This document shows positions 1 to 10,890 of a DNA stretch of 64,000 nt, piece after piece (positions within the stretch are counted from its first letter, which is position 1; each line of letters starts with the position of its first letter). Source of the DNA: Ariolimax columbianus (Eukaryota; Mollusca; Gastropoda; Stylommatophora; Arionidae). Under the pieces are notes generated by a model. It was not told the origin of the DNA and ran no database searches. It worked only from the letters and a program-made list of their open reading frames with translations. Location: contig JAVGWX010000019.1 in assembly GCA_036924085.1 (NCBI GenBank), positions 9,442,361-9,506,360 on the forward strand, given 5' to 3'. Both the position numbers and the translations under genes were made by a program.

Positions 1-19
1 ATGTCGAATATAAAAATTA

Positions 20-390
20 TCAAATCTGCCAAGTAATATTCGGTCCTACAGATAATAATATACAAGATAATAATAGTAATAATAATAATAATAATAACAA
101 TGTTCGCATTGACGTCTGAGAATCGTTGCGTCAGTCGGCCACATCCATGACCCACTGCTGTGACATGGATCCAGGCCTCGTCCAGAACGGAGCTGGAGGC
201 TGCTATCTGCTGTGTCATACTGGACGGAGACAGCCTCTTCTACGCCTCCAGCCGGACGAGGGAAGACTTTTGGCGCTGGGGAATGACTTGTGAAGTTTCT
301 TGTGAGCATGGTTTCCTGGTCCAAACTGTTCGAGATTGGGAGAAGGCATGTTTTAGCATAGACCTCCACGTTGCGTTTGTATTTTTTTAA
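20..390 (-). other. GC-rich island ending in a (TAA)n tract; dispersed repeat or exon
   Basis: Bases 110-350 are much richer in GC than the flanks. On the minus strand a frame is open from about 369 to 46 and runs into a tyrosine tract encoded by the (TTA)n repeat at 75-100. A pyrimidine-rich stretch followed by AG lies near 330 on that strand, so it could be a 3' exon of the receptor gene, but the frame there is phase 2, not the phase 1 used by every receptor exon. A unique segment followed by a trinucleotide tract looks more like the end of a retrotransposed repeat, as in families A and B. Function is not recognised. Confidence 0.25.
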
Positions 391-1285
391 ATTTTTTTTT
401 GTAAAATGTTTGCCTCTCTGTATTTTACTGGCGGAAGCATCTTCATTTCACCCCGGACCGTAGTCATTTAGGTTATATCAAGATTTATTAACTAGTGCTT
501 GGATACGTATGTGCGTCTGAATGTACCTATGATACTTAGGGTGATCTAAGTGGTTAACCCACATATAAGTGCAATTCAAGAGCCTCCCCATAAGAGCGCG
601 CGTTACAGTTGCGTAAGAGTGCGTGTGTGTGCATCTGTACCCTATGGACGGTCAGATTGCGGATATAGCCATACGATTGCATGTCCAGGATACGCCTTTA
701 GTTGCGTATGTGGAAGACCTCGTCACGACATACTAAATGGCGTTAACAAACGTTATTTAGGAAATTACATGATGTGTTTGGTGGTAGGTCATTCGAAAAT
801 TCGCCAACAATTTGATAGAACGATATGTCACGCTAGTACATGCTTTGTACACAATTTTAGCACTCTGGGGAAGTTGTTAAGAGTATGAAAAATAGAAGTC
901 TGTCCAAACGGGCAACAATTACGGTCTCGCCAAGTTAAATAAGAGCTTTTAACAAGAAACACACTGTATCTGCAGACTTTCAATAAAAAACACACCACAA
1001 TAATCAAATAATAAGAATAAAACGATTGAAAATAATCGATAAAAATATAAATTTTAATGAAATCAACGAATTCTAAATTTGCAACACATTTGAAAGCAAT
1101 GAAAATTGAGAGGTCAACACGAAGATATACGTACAATAATCTTGTTAGTTATGTCACTTATTCGTGTTGTCAAGATGCGGACTCCTCCCCTTCTTTAAAA
1201 ATAATGTACACGAGTTTTAAATAGATGTGCCGCCTTTTGTTATCCTTACCTCCACCTACACCACCCCACCCCTCACCCTGTTATT
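391..1285. other. Unassigned AT-rich sequence
   Basis: I see no recognisable gene, RNA or mobile element. A short plus-strand frame at 550-888 resembles nothing I know and has no splice or promoter support. Confidence 0.5.
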
Positions 1286-1289
1286 GAAA

Positions 1290-1835
1290 TTAATATGTTA
1301 TCCTTCCCTCTTCCTCTTCTCTCTTCTCTCTCTCCCCCACCCCCACCACACCCCCCAATTTAAATTGATATGTTATCCTTCCCTATTTCTCTTTTCTCTC
1401 TCTTCCCCCCCCCAATTTAAATTGATATGTTATCCTTCCCTATTTCTCTTTTCTCTCTCTTCCCCCCCCCCCAATTTAAATTGATATGTTATCCTTCCCT
1501 ATTTCTCTTTTCTCTCTCCCCCCCCCCCCCCCAATTTAAATTGATATGTTATTCTTCCCTATTTCTCTTTTCTCTCTCTTCCCCCCCCCCCAATTTAAAT
1601 TGATATGTTATCCTTCCCTATTTCTCTTTTCTCTCTCTTCCCCCCCCCCCAATTTAAATTGATATGTTATCCTTCCCTATTTCTCTTTTCTCTCTCTTCC
1701 CCCCCCCCCCAATTTAAATTGATATGTTATCCTTCCCTATTTCTCTTTTTTCTCTCTTCCCCCCCCCCCCCCAATTTAAATTGACATGTTATCCTTCCCT
1801 CTTCCTTTTCTCTCTATCTCCCCCCCCCCCTCCCC
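1290..1835 (+). repeat. Minisatellite of about 58-60 bases with poly-C runs
   Basis: Eight to nine units alternate an AT-rich half (AATTTAAATTGATATGTTAT), a pyrimidine-rich segment and an uninterrupted C run of about 8-14 bases. The first and last units are degenerate and the middle ones are nearly identical. The C runs vary in length between units, as expected from replication slippage. Confidence 0.95.
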
Positions 1836-1839
1836 ATTT

Positions 1840-3000
1840 TGATTGACATATTATGCCCCTCCCCCTCCCGGAATTTCCCTTCTTCTAGCACCCTCCCCCA
1901 TTTTGTAACTGACATGATGTTATCATTCCCCTCCTCTGACAGCCCTAACCCCCCGACCACATTTTAAAGTCCTAATGTTTTCCCGTCTTCCACCTTCCTT
2001 TGCTTCATCTTCTCCCTGTCCAATCAGCAGCCAGTAAAATAATCCACAGGCGTTTTGTTTCACTTTCAAACGACAGCATGCTGATAGTGATGTGATCTCC
2101 TTCCTGATGATCTATGCTCGTGCCGGTTGTATATTTAATTTGATGAATCGACATACTTGTAGAGGATTTAACTTCTTCTCCCCCTCTCCCCCTCCCTCCC
2201 CATCTTTATCCGACACAGTTCAGGATTTCCCAAATGGGCTTACTAGGCTGCAGTCTATGGTCTCAAGAATGCCTTATTTTGGGCCTTTTCTTTCAGCCTG
2301 AGGCCACGAAATAGGTACGCATGAATTGTGTTGAGCCCTTTCCTAAAAGATTACAAGTTTCAGAGACCTCGTAACGTGCGTACTCCACTGAATCAGTCTT
2401 CGCACTATTGTTATTGTACTCTCTGAAAGGGACAAAAGTAGGCCATGAAAGGGAAACAGTATTGCCATGAGAAACGCAATGATAAAATATCGGGGAGATT
2501 AGACTTGTGAACTGGGTCTCATAGACTTGCGACAAATAACTCGACGGAGTGAACGCACGTTAATGAAAAAACACATACACACGCCACTAGAAAACAGCAC
2601 ACACACAAGCGCGTGCATCCATATAATGGCTGGCATGTCCTGATTTAACCTAAACGACTATTACGAGGTTCAAAGAAGCGTGCATTCGCCAAAAAGAAAG
2701 GTAAATTTGTAAATAAAGATGATTGATAAGAAATAAAATAAAAGCTCATTTAAGCGAATAAATATATACAAAATGATTGTGAATTTTGATATCTAAGCGC
2801 GAACGGATCAAATGTTCACTAAATCTGTCAGGTTTGTCGTGTTAGATATCTGTCTCGGTCACTCGGTCAGCTGGCATCAACTTCTCAGAGCTGTTTCCCA
2901 TTGTAAGGAATGAGGTGTTCGATCGGTCATAGTCTGAGGAAGAAAACTCATATCGTTCGATGCGTTTTTAGTTGCATACCTCATTTGGGCTTTGAGAGGC
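1840..3000. other. Unassigned intergenic sequence
   Basis: C-rich decay of the preceding array continues to about 2000. The remainder is unique sequence with no recognisable domain in any frame; short CA-rich patches occur near 2570-2610. Confidence 0.5.
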
Positions 3001-3009
3001 AGATTCCTA

Positions 3010-3977
3010 AAACGCACACACATACATACACAATACACACACACACACACAATATACACGTGGAGACAGAATATACAAATATAAGAAACAAGAAAAAGAC
3101 ACACGCACACAAACAAATACATGCATGCACACACAAACAGATAAACAAAACACGTGTACACATACAACAAATACTTAAACAGACAAAACACACAGAGTCA
3201 AAACACGCAACCAGACAAAACACCCAAACAGTCAAAACACACTCACAGACAAAACACACAAAAGTCAAAACATATACAGTCAAAGCATACACACAGACAA
3301 ACACAGGCACAACACACACAGACAAAACACACAAATACACAAAACACACAAATAGACAAAACCCACACAGTCAAAACACCCACACAGTCAAAATACTCCC
3401 ACAGTCAAAACATCCACCCAGTCAAAACACAAACTGACAAAATACACAGTAAAAATACATTATCAAACAAAACACACACAGTCAAAACACACAAACAGAC
3501 AAAGCAAACACAGTCAAAACACACACACAAACAATGCACGCACAGACAAAACACACACAGACATAATACACACACAAAACACACCCATACACAATACACA
3601 CACATAAAACACACACACATACACAGTACCCACACAAACACATTACAAACACACACATTCTCAGTACACACATACACAAACACACACCGGCACAATACAC
3701 ACACACAAAAGACACACATACACAGTAAAACACATACATACACAGTCCACACACACACACACAAACATACACACACACACAATACACATACATACAGACA
3801 AACGAAAAACACTCAAATAAAATGCACACTCACAGACAAAATACACACACAATGACAAATATCACACACAAGTACACACACAAAGACAAATAGCACACAG
3901 ATACACACACAAAGACAAAATACACAGATACAGACAAATAACACACACACACGCAAATTAGACACGCAAAGACAAAT

Positions 3978-4009
<32 letters not shown>

Positions 4010-4012
4010 CAC
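3010..4012 (+). repeat. Cryptic CA-rich simple repeat, about 1 kb
   Basis: The stretch is built from ACACA tracts mixed with variants such as CAGTCAAAACACAC and CAGACAAA, and ends in a pure (CA)n run at 3981-4008. Thr/His/Gln frames on plus and Cys/Val frames on minus are by-products of this composition. Confidence 0.95.
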
Positions 4013-4507
4013 ATTTATGAATTAAAAACTGTAAAGGTATTCTCATTGCAGACACGACATGGAAATGAGGTGATCTTTATCAACTTCTTAGATGTAATGA
4101 CTAGTTTAATAGAGACATCATCTTCCCCACATAGAAATGTTAATACGGACACTTGGTGCTCATCAGATGGGCGCACCGAAAATCAGATCGTCTATTTAAA
4201 AAAGAGGCACAGACATTGATTCAAACCACCACCTGCTCTTAACCATTACTGTAATAGATTTGATGGCCTTCAAAGAGATGACAGTTAAAACAAACCAAAA
4301 ATTAGAAACACCACAAATAAAGATACATAATTGATAGATTTAAACTAAATTTGATACAGTAGAAATCTTTGGGAACTTAACATAGAACAACAGATAATGT
4401 AAGCCTGAGAAAACATTTGTGAAGTGGCTCTCAGCAAGAAAACTGAGCAGCGTAAGAAATGGCTAGAAGAAATCACAATGCACCTGATAGAAGAAAGAAG
4501 TACCTTC
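4013..4507. other. Unassigned AT-rich sequence
   Basis: No recognisable gene, RNA or element was seen. Confidence 0.5.
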
Positions 4508-4640
4508 AAATAATAAACCAGCGACTGTGAAAAACAGCAAACAGTAAATCAGTGACTGTGAAGAACATCAAACAGTAAATCAGTGATTGTGAAGAACATC
4601 AAACAGTAAATCAGTGACTGTGAAGAACATCAAGAAAATA
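4508..4640 (+). repeat. 31-base tandem repeat, about 4 copies
   Basis: Units of the form GTGAAGAACATCAAACAGTA followed by AATCAGTGACT recur with a few substitutions. Confidence 0.85.
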
Positions 4641-4841
4641 AAATAATGAGGCCGTATATATTATTCTCAGATTAATGAGTCACATCATTAAGATACTGCT
4701 CAAAATGATACAGGAGAGAATTAGGGTTAGAGTAGATAACAACTTTCAACAATTCAGATTTGACAAAATAGCAGAACAAGAGAAGCAGATTTCCGTATAA
4801 GGACTCGAGCAGATTGTGATGCAGACCTTTCACTTAACCAA

Positions 4842-4981
4842 GTGTATGAGTGGAGTAGGCAGTTCCAAAACGGCGTGAAAGATTGGTCACGACCGGGTCA
4901 GGTATACCGAGTAGTGACCACAGAGTTGATTGCAGCCGTTGATCACCTCGTAAAGAATGATCACCGATCGACTGTGAGTTA
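4842..4981 (+). pseudogene. Mariner-type transposase fragment (N-terminal HTH region)
   Basis: One frame reads VYEWSRQFQNGVKDWSRPG and then a stretch containing TTELIAAVDHLVKNDHRS before a TAA. This matches the part of mariner/Tc1-superfamily transposases where the first helix-turn-helix ends in a W..RF..G motif and the linker contains a RPG/RSGRP-like turn. Only about 46 codons are recognisable. The catalytic DDE/D domain is not seen downstream and no terminal inverted repeats were found, so this is a dead remnant. It could also be the N-terminal part of a domesticated mariner-like protein, but nothing nearby supports that. Confidence 0.6.
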
Positions 4982-5324
4982 AAGACGTACATCGCCGTAG
5001 TGGACAATGAATCTCTATAGATTTAGCTGCTCAAAGAACAGATAACAGAATGTTGCTTCTCTTTGGTGCATGTCAACAGTGGGACGGCCATCTTTTAACT
5101 GCAATTATAACGTCACATTGTTCATCTGCATCGTGATGGCACGTACAGGACACTCCTGATATCCTTAGCAACCATATTTAAAAGTTACTGTACAATACAA
5201 AGGCATGGTTTTTCTAATTTCTATCCGACTTTAAAAGTTTTCATTTGAAGCCCTATCGTATTTGTATGGAAAACATATATATGGATGAAAAAAGCACAAG
5301 AATACCAAATATCATATAATGGAA
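4982..5324. other. Unassigned sequence
   Basis: No recognisable feature was seen; the stretch may be decayed mobile-element sequence linking the mariner and reverse-transcriptase remnants. Confidence 0.4.
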
Positions 5325-5545
5325 GCAAGCAGCCTTTGTAACAACACCTACAGATTTTATTCACAATGTTTCGATGTAAAAAGGGGAGTGAGGCAAGGAT
5401 GTGTATCGTTTCTTTGTCTGTTTTCACATTTACACCGAAAACATTTCTGGACAGATAGAGGAAATACCAGCATTGTTATCGGTGGATTATCAGTACATGA
5501 TCTCAGGCATCTGTTTGGGACAGATTTGTTATCTGCAACCATGGG
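5325..5545 (+). pseudogene. Non-LTR reverse-transcriptase fragment (RTE-like)
   Basis: A frame from about 5319 contains FDVKRGVRQGCVSFLCLFS, which corresponds to the RGVRQGC..SP.LF block of reverse transcriptases, then IGGLSVHDLRHL where an intact element would run into the FADD/YADD catalytic box. The catalytic aspartates are not present (a HLFGTDLL-like sequence takes their place). About 70 codons remain. The fragment has no flanking domains and is a decayed, truncated copy. Confidence 0.7.
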
Positions 5546-5615
5546 AACGATCACAAGACAAGTATTTATGTGCATTCGAGTTACATTCATAACGAACAGA
5601 AAAGACAGGGAAGTA

Positions 5616-5862
5616 ATGGGCAGCCCAGAATTCGAACACCGGGCCTCCAGATAATTGAGATACCTTGCTACAAGAGAGAATGAGTTAAGACACTAGACCA
5701 ACGAGACACACTAAAACATGTGTCACAGCTGGGCTAGTCTTTCGTCATTGAACACATTTTAAGTGTGTCTCGCTGGTTCTGGCTCAGTGCCTAACTCATT
5801 CTCTCTTGTGGCAAGGGGCTTCCGTCACCTGGAGGTCTGGTGTTTGAATTCCAGGCTGATAA
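5616..5862. repeat. Fold-back pair of tRNA-like SINE heads
   Basis: Two arms of roughly 95 bases, about 5620-5710 on minus and 5765-5860 on plus, are imperfect inverted copies separated by about 55 bases. Each contains an internal promoter-like pair: a TGGTCTAGTG-type A box and a GTTCGAATTC-type B box (GTTTGAATTC in the plus arm). The shape fits two tRNA-derived SINE heads inserted head to head, or a fold-back element made from one. Confidence 0.6.
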
Positions 5863-6034
5863 TTACTTTACTTTGTTTTCCGTTGTCCGTTATGTTACTC
5901 GATTATACAAGAATACTTGTCCTGTGATCATTGTCACGAAGGAAAAGAACACATTTATTTACAAATCGCTGTCTCGAAGTTTTCCCTTGCCATCTGACAT
6001 GGGCCAAGAACTACATGAATTGTTGGTTGAAATA

Positions 6035-6180
6035 AAGAACAAACGGCAAGTATGTTGATTTGTTGAATCAATTGATACAACAAAAAACAAGTATGTTGAT
6101 TTGTTGAATCAATTGATACAACAAAAAACAAGTATGTTGATTTGTTGAATCAATTGATACAAGAACAAAACAATGAATTC
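6035..6180 (+). repeat. 41-base tandem repeat, 3 copies plus part
   Basis: The unit AAGTATGTTGATTTGTTGAA followed by TCAATTGATACAACAAAAAAC is repeated with near identity. It contains a short palindromic core around TTGAATCAATTGAT. Confidence 0.9.
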
Positions 6181-6434
6181 CTAACTTTGAACTAGTGGTT
6201 TAAAAGTATGCACTATATTTCCATCGCAGCACACGAAACGTGCTGAGGCATAATTGAAAACAAATTGCCGATAAACACATACACAATTATGGATCAATTT
6301 GATATGGACACAAATATCAACAACAACAAAAAATGTAGCTAACGTTTCAATCAAAGGATCTTCGTCAGAGACATAAGACAACATAAATGAGACTAAGAAA
6401 CTAATCGTAACAAAAATCAGTGAAAGAGAATACC
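6181..6434. other. Unassigned AT-rich sequence
   Basis: Nothing recognisable was seen. Confidence 0.4.
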
Positions 6435-6728
6435 GATATAACTTCTTCTTCTTCTTCGTCGTTCATCCTGAAAAGGACGTCCTATTAAGTTGTGTGGTAG
6501 TTTACAGTGAAGTTGCTATACCTTCGCCTTTTGGTCCAACGCTTCCGTTTTCAGCATGACATTTTTTGGACTGGGCTTGCCTTCTTTCTTCGATCCTTTC
6601 TGTCTCAGGCGGCACGAATAAAATCTGTTTCCAAGACCGTTACGGAAGCTAAATATTGAATTGGATAGCTCTGGTTCTCTGATCTTGCACAAGCTATGGG
6701 TTACCTCGCTCACTGTGTTATCGACCCC
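6435..6728 (-). repeat. Dispersed repeat family A, diverged copy
   Basis: This copy starts with a (CTT)n tract on the plus strand, then CATCCTGAAAAGGACGTCC, CTTTTGGTCCAACGC and a terminal ATCGACCCCAAAT. The same order of blocks is found in the better preserved copies at 6733 and 7607. It is the most diverged of the three neighbouring copies. Confidence 0.75.
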
Positions 6729-6732
6729 AAAT

Positions 6733-7098
6733 CTTCTTCTTCTTTGTTCGTTCTCAATCTCCCACTACCAAACCCTGAAAGGGCTTAAGTAGCAGAATGT
6801 AATCAAGAGAACGGAATGCGTTGTGTCGTAGTTTACAGCTTGGCTGTGATATTTGCACCTTTCGGTCCAACACATCCGACTTCAGCAAACATTTTTTGAG
6901 TACCGGGTTAGCATTCCCTCTTCGATCCCTTCTCCTTAGCCAGTCTGCCCTGCTGCAGCCTGTTATCCAGGATCACCACGTGGAGGTGTAGAAGGGTCTT
7001 GGCAGCTTTGGTTCGCTGGCCCTGACGCTAGCAGTCAGCTATGGGTCGCTGACCACTGCAGCTCATTTGCTGCTCAGCATCTTGATCCCATCGACCCC
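6733..7098 (-). repeat. Dispersed repeat family A
   Basis: About 365 bases, highly similar to 7607-7968 and, in the opposite orientation, to 23817-24180 and 61555-61912. Landmarks read on minus are GATGCTGAGCAGC at the start, CCAGCGAACC, GGTGCAAATATC, then CCCTTTCAGGG and GAGATTGAGAACGAAC followed by (AAG)n. The trinucleotide tail suggests a retrotransposed family. It has no convincing coding capacity. Confidence 0.85.
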
Positions 7099-7606
7099 AA
7101 ATGACTTACATAAAACGTATTGCACGATCCAATGCTACCTGTATTGAATGCACACACTCGCCAGTTTTCACAGGCAATCTCTTACCTACCTTGACTGATG
7201 TCTTGATAATGAGGTTTACTCCAGGTCCTGTGTGAAATATGACAATCTGTTACAATCAATAAATGATGACAATCATGACTAGCTCTTCTGCTCCAAGAGA
7301 AGCATAGAACCACCACTTCATCTTGACATTTTTACAGGAAGCTAAAATTCGAGTATTTGCTGTAGAGGCTCAAAAAGCAATGGTTTTACATAGTGAGGTT
7401 GCTAGCCAAATGTGCAACTATATGAAAACGTCATGTAGGACATGACAGGACGTTTGCAGTTGTCACATTCTTTCCAACCCGCGTACAACTCCGGTGTATC
7501 ATTGCATTTTCAATGACAAACAAATAAGTTGTAGGGCAGTCCGGCATAGGTAAACAGAGTTAAGGTGACACAGTACAAGGCACTGTTCTGTCGTCGAGGA
7601 TGAAAC
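7099..7606. other. Unassigned sequence with a fragment shared with 34915-35050
   Basis: The segment near 7285-7420 (GCTCCAAGAGAAGCATAGAA, later AGCAATGGTTTTACATA) is recognisably related to 34918-35045, so it is another dispersed repeat. Nothing else was recognised. Confidence 0.45.
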
Positions 7607-7968
7607 GTTTCTTCTTCTTCTTCGTTCGTTCTCAATCTCCCTCTACCTAACCCTGAAAGGGTAAGTAGCAGAATGTAGTCTAGAGAACGGAATGCGTTGT
7701 GTTGTAATTTACAGCTTGGCTGCGATATTTGCACCTTTCGGTCCAACACATCTGACTTCAGCAAGCATTTTTTAAAGACCGGGTTAGCATTCCATCTTCG
7801 ATCCCTTCTCCTTAGCCAGTGTGCCCTACTGCAGCCTGTTATCCAGGATCACCGCGTGGAGGTGTAGAATGGTCTTGGCAGCTATGATTCTAGCAGTCAG
7901 TTATGGGTCGCTGACCACTGCAGCTCATGCGCTGCTCAGCATCTTGATCCCGGATGAAACGTTTGATT
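7607..7968 (-). repeat. Dispersed repeat family A
   Basis: Near-identical in layout to 6733-7098, with the (CTT)n tract at 7609-7621 and the block CCCTGAAAGGG at 7650. It is followed on the plus side by sequence that is not part of the family. Confidence 0.85.
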
Positions 7969-7984
7969 CTACTAGAGCTCATCT

Positions 7985-8160
7985 TATTTGGGAGGGGGGG
8001 GGGGGGAGTCGGCTGGCAAGGTTCCCTTCCAGACCTAACACTAAGTCGTGTACCAATTTTCAGTTGGGTAGACTGAAGCCCATCGGTACCTGAGTGTGAA
8101 AATGCTAGCTTTGTCGTGTGCACTAAGCGGTCTAACCACTCGATCACTCAGACAAACTCT
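7985..8160 (-). repeat. Possible tRNA-derived SINE, antisense
   Basis: Read on minus from 8160, the sequence TGATCGAGTGGTTAGACCGC looks like a tRNA A-box region. It is followed by a tail with ACTCAGGTACCGATGGGC and a G/C-rich end near 8000 that contains a run of C. A clear B box is not visible, so the call is tentative. Confidence 0.35.
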
Positions 8161-8164
8161 ATTT

Positions 8165-8765
8165 ACACAGAGCAACCAAGATCTCCTTACACAGAGCAAC
8201 CAAGATCTCCTTACACAGAGCAACCAAGATCTCCTTACACAGAGCAACCAAGATCTCCTTACACAGAGCAACCAAGATCTCCTTGCACAGAGCAACCAAG
8301 ATCTCCTTACACAGAGCAACCAAGATCTCCTTACACAGAGCAACCAAGATCTCCTTACACAGAGCAACCAAAATCTCCTTACACAGAGCAACCAAGATCT
8401 CCTTACACAGAGCAACCAAGATCTCCTTACACAGAGCAACCATGATCTGATAGCTCAGAACAACCAACATATTCTTACACAAAGCAACCAAGACCTTCCT
8501 ACACGGTGCTACCAAAATCTGATTGCTTAGAGCAACGAAGATTTTTTTACTCAGAGCAACCTAGATCTAATTGATCGAAGTATCTAAAATCTCCTTACAC
8601 ATAGCAACCAAGATCTGATTGCTCAGAGCAACCAACGTATTCTTACACAGAGCAACCAAGATCTGATTGTCCAGAGCAACGAAGATATTATTGCTCAGAG
8701 CAACCAAGATCCCCTTACACAGAACAACAAAGATCTGATAGCTCAGAGCAACCAGGAGGGTAATC
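8165..8765 (+). repeat. 24-base minisatellite, about 12 clean plus diverged copies
   Basis: The unit ACACAGAGCAACCAAGATCT plus CCTT is repeated almost perfectly to about 8445, then decays through 8765 with variants containing GATTGCTCAGAGCAACC. Because 24 is a multiple of three, several frames are open (QSNQDLLT and TEQPRSPY on plus, VALCKEIL on minus). All three look like repeat artefacts. Confidence 0.95.
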
Positions 8766-8824
8766 ACGTCATACTTTGCCGGTCGCTCCTGGAATTGGAT
8801 TGGTCAAGTCCTAAGATGAGAACC

Positions 8825-9385
8825 TTCATTACGAAGACGTCTCTGTTAGCAGCGAAGCGGAGATAGGACAATGTGTAACGTATGTGCCATGTGCTTCACA
8901 TGTGTGTAATCAGCGAAGCAGGGATAGGATAATGCGTTGTTTGTGTACCAGCCAGTGTGTTAGAAGCGAAGCGGGGATAATATGTTGTTCTGCTGACGTA
9001 CCAGCCATGGTGTAAGGAGCGAAGCGGGGATAATATGTTCTGCTGACGTACCAGCCAGTGTGTAAGGAGCGAAGCTGGGATAATATGTTGTTCTGCTGAC
9101 GTACCAGCCAGTGTGTGAGGAGCAAAGCGGAGATAATATGTTCTGCTGACGTACCAGCCAGTGTGTAAGGAGCGAAGCGGGGATAATATGTTGTTCTGCT
9201 GACGTACCAGCCAGTGTGTAAGGAGCGAAGCGGGGATAATGTGTTGTTCTGCTGACGTACCAGCCAGTGTGTAAGGAGCGAAGCGGGGATAATATGTTGT
9301 TCTGCTGACGTACCAGCCAGGGTGTAAGTAGCGAAGCGGAGATAGAATACTGTGTTGAGGATATACCAGCTGGTTTGTTTAGAAA
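8825..9385 (+). repeat. 50-53-base minisatellite, about 9-10 copies
   Basis: Units contain GGAGCGAAGCGGGGATAATA, TGTTGTTCTGCTGACGTACC and AGCCAGTGTGT, with length variants lacking GTT. The outer copies are more diverged than the middle ones. Confidence 0.95.
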
Positions 9386-9753
9386 GTGAATCAGTCTTAT
9401 GAAAATCGCATAACCAAAGAAATGTAATTAAATGGCCAGTTTTTAAAGATGACTTAACTACCAACTGATCAGAATGCAGACATCAATTATTGACACTAGC
9501 TATTTAATTTTCCTTACAACTAACTGTATTTATTTAAAAATGATTTTCGCTCAACTCATTTCACAATTTCTAACTCTGCTGTTATTGTTTGTCCAATATT
9601 TGACCTTTTCCAGCAGTAACACAGTTGAACGTGTGTTATTGTTCTCAAGTAGACTTGCTATTTAATCTTTAATCATGTTTCTATTTAAGACATTATTATT
9701 TGTATTGAATTTTACTGCAGTTACGCAAATACAAGGTATTTCTTTTAAGACAG
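9386..9753. other. Unassigned AT-rich sequence
   Basis: A plus-strand frame starts at 9675 with a hydrophobic run that resembles a signal peptide, followed by a possible donor (CAAG/GTATTT at 9731-9740). This is the only hint of coding; promoter evidence is absent. Confidence 0.3.
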
Positions 9754-9920
9754 GCTGCAGCTGGTCGGCAGGACAATCGAGCTCGGAGAATGGTTTTACC
9801 CTTCCCGTGGACAGTTCCAGCTATGCGGCGGCGTCTTCCCTGTCGTCGTCCGCAACGGCTGTAATTCAACTGCCAACTCCGAAATGGTATCAATCCTTAG
9901 AGTGCCGATATCGTTGATAG
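9754..9920 (+). CDS. Exon-like open frame truncated by an LTR element
   Basis: After an acceptor-like TTTCTTTTAAGACAG, 55 codons are open in a GC-rich island. The reading contains GRTIELGEWFYPSRGQFQLC and then VVVRNGCNSTANSE, which looks more protein-like than the Ser-rich overlapping frame. The spacing of G..I.LGEWFYPS..QFQLC loosely recalls von Willebrand type C modules, but the cysteine pattern is incomplete and I do not assign a family. The frame reaches exactly the 4-base target duplication of the LTR element at 9921. If the element is removed it continues for 15 more codons at 15521-15565 before a stop. It may be a real plus-strand exon, a decayed exon, or chance openness of GC-rich DNA. 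Confidence 0.3.
9917..9920. other. Target-site duplication (ATAG), left
   Basis: ATAG immediately precedes the 5' LTR and recurs at 15517-15520 immediately after the 3' LTR. Four-base duplications also flank the solo LTR of this family. Confidence 0.85.
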
Positions 9921-10234
9921 TGTAACAGTTCCCGCCGGAGCAAGGGGAGTTTAGGATGCCTGAACATGTTAAAGCTTAAAGCTACATGAATGCATGTCAA
10001 GGTCACTCACTATCTCAGCAAAGGAGAACAGAGTTGGGTTAAGGAATGTGGACAGGTAGAAACTGACCACTGGCCTTCCGATTTTGGTAGGGGGAGATTG
10101 ATTGACAGACGAAATTGGCAACGGGGCTTGCTGCGAGAGAATGAGTGACAGGTGTGCAAAGTGTTTCGTTCCAATTGGAATTGAAGATGACCATACCTGA
10201 GATCGATTGGTCAAGCTCTGGCCTTGCTTGAGGA

Positions 10235-10241
10235 TATATAA
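10235..10241 (+). promoter_or_regulatory. LTR TATA-like box
   Basis: TATATAA lies in the context GAGGATATATAACTCGAGG, followed within 30-90 bases by GAGAGAGA-rich sequence. The identical site in the 3' LTR is at 14890-14896. Confidence 0.6.
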
Positions 10242-10738
10242 CTCGAGGCAAAGTTTAGCTCGGAGGCTGGAGAGAGAGACAGGCTGGAGAGAGAGAGTGG
10301 CTGTATGGAGGAGAGAGAGAGACTGAATGTGGATAGTATGTTTAACTCACCGACTTAGATAGAGGAGCGATTGATTGACGGTTGGACGAATGTTTAGTGA
10401 TAGAACAGGATCGCTCAAATAGGTGTGTGAGTTTTGCATTAATAGATAATGTGAAAGTGTGTTTGTAAGCAAGGACACATTGCGAACGAGTTATGTCGAG
10501 ATCGCCCGCCTGAGGGGATTTCAGTGAGGAAGAGTATTTGATAAGGTGTTTTGATGACGCAGTTAAGGCGATATGTGTGTGATGTAATTGCAAGGCAATA
10601 GAACTGGGTTTTTAGTTAGTTGGGAATTCCATCAATAGCTAATGCTTATAATTCCCGTTTTAGTAGAATGTTTAGTTAAGATATGTATTATATTGTGTTT
10701 GTAACTTCTCTACTCATTGTATGATATGAGTATGATAT

Positions 10739-10744
10739 AATAAA
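10739..10744 (+). promoter_or_regulatory. LTR polyadenylation signal
   Basis: AATAAA lies about 500 bases after the TATA-like box and 117 bases before the LTR end. The copy in the 3' LTR is at 15394-15399 and the signal is retained in the solo LTR. Confidence 0.6.
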
Positions 10745-10875
10745 TATGCCACCTGCTGTTTGATATGTCATTTACTGAGTATGGTCATGATGATGTGGAT
10801 GAGTGTGAAAATGTTCTAAGTTAGATCACGGCCAGGGCAAAGAAATAGAGGATCTGCTACACGTTATTATTATTT

Positions 10876-10890
10876 TGGTGCCTGTTGACC
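10876..10890 (+). promoter_or_regulatory. Candidate primer-binding site
   Basis: TGGTGCCTGTTGACC begins 15 bases after the 5' LTR. A TGG start would pair with a tRNA 3' CCA end. The offset from the LTR is larger than usual and I cannot match it to a particular tRNA. Confidence 0.3.

Larger units (their letters stand above)
9921..10861 (+). repeat. 5' LTR
   Basis: 941 bases, TG...CA. It contains a TATA-like box, a GA-rich tract at about 10265-10325, and a polyadenylation signal near its 3' end, in the order expected for U3-R-U5. Confidence 0.95.

Noticed and set aside
9675..9917. Plus-strand ORF beginning with a signal-peptide-like segment
   Set aside because: The part after residue 22 is Ser-rich and looks like an off-frame reading of the better frame at 9754-9920; a donor-like site occurs at 9736. 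I kept only the exon-like frame, at low confidence.
9921..10861. Small minus-strand ORFs repeated identically at 9969-10593 and 14624-15248
   Set aside because: They are antisense readings of the two LTRs; their identity reflects the LTR duplication, not a gene family.
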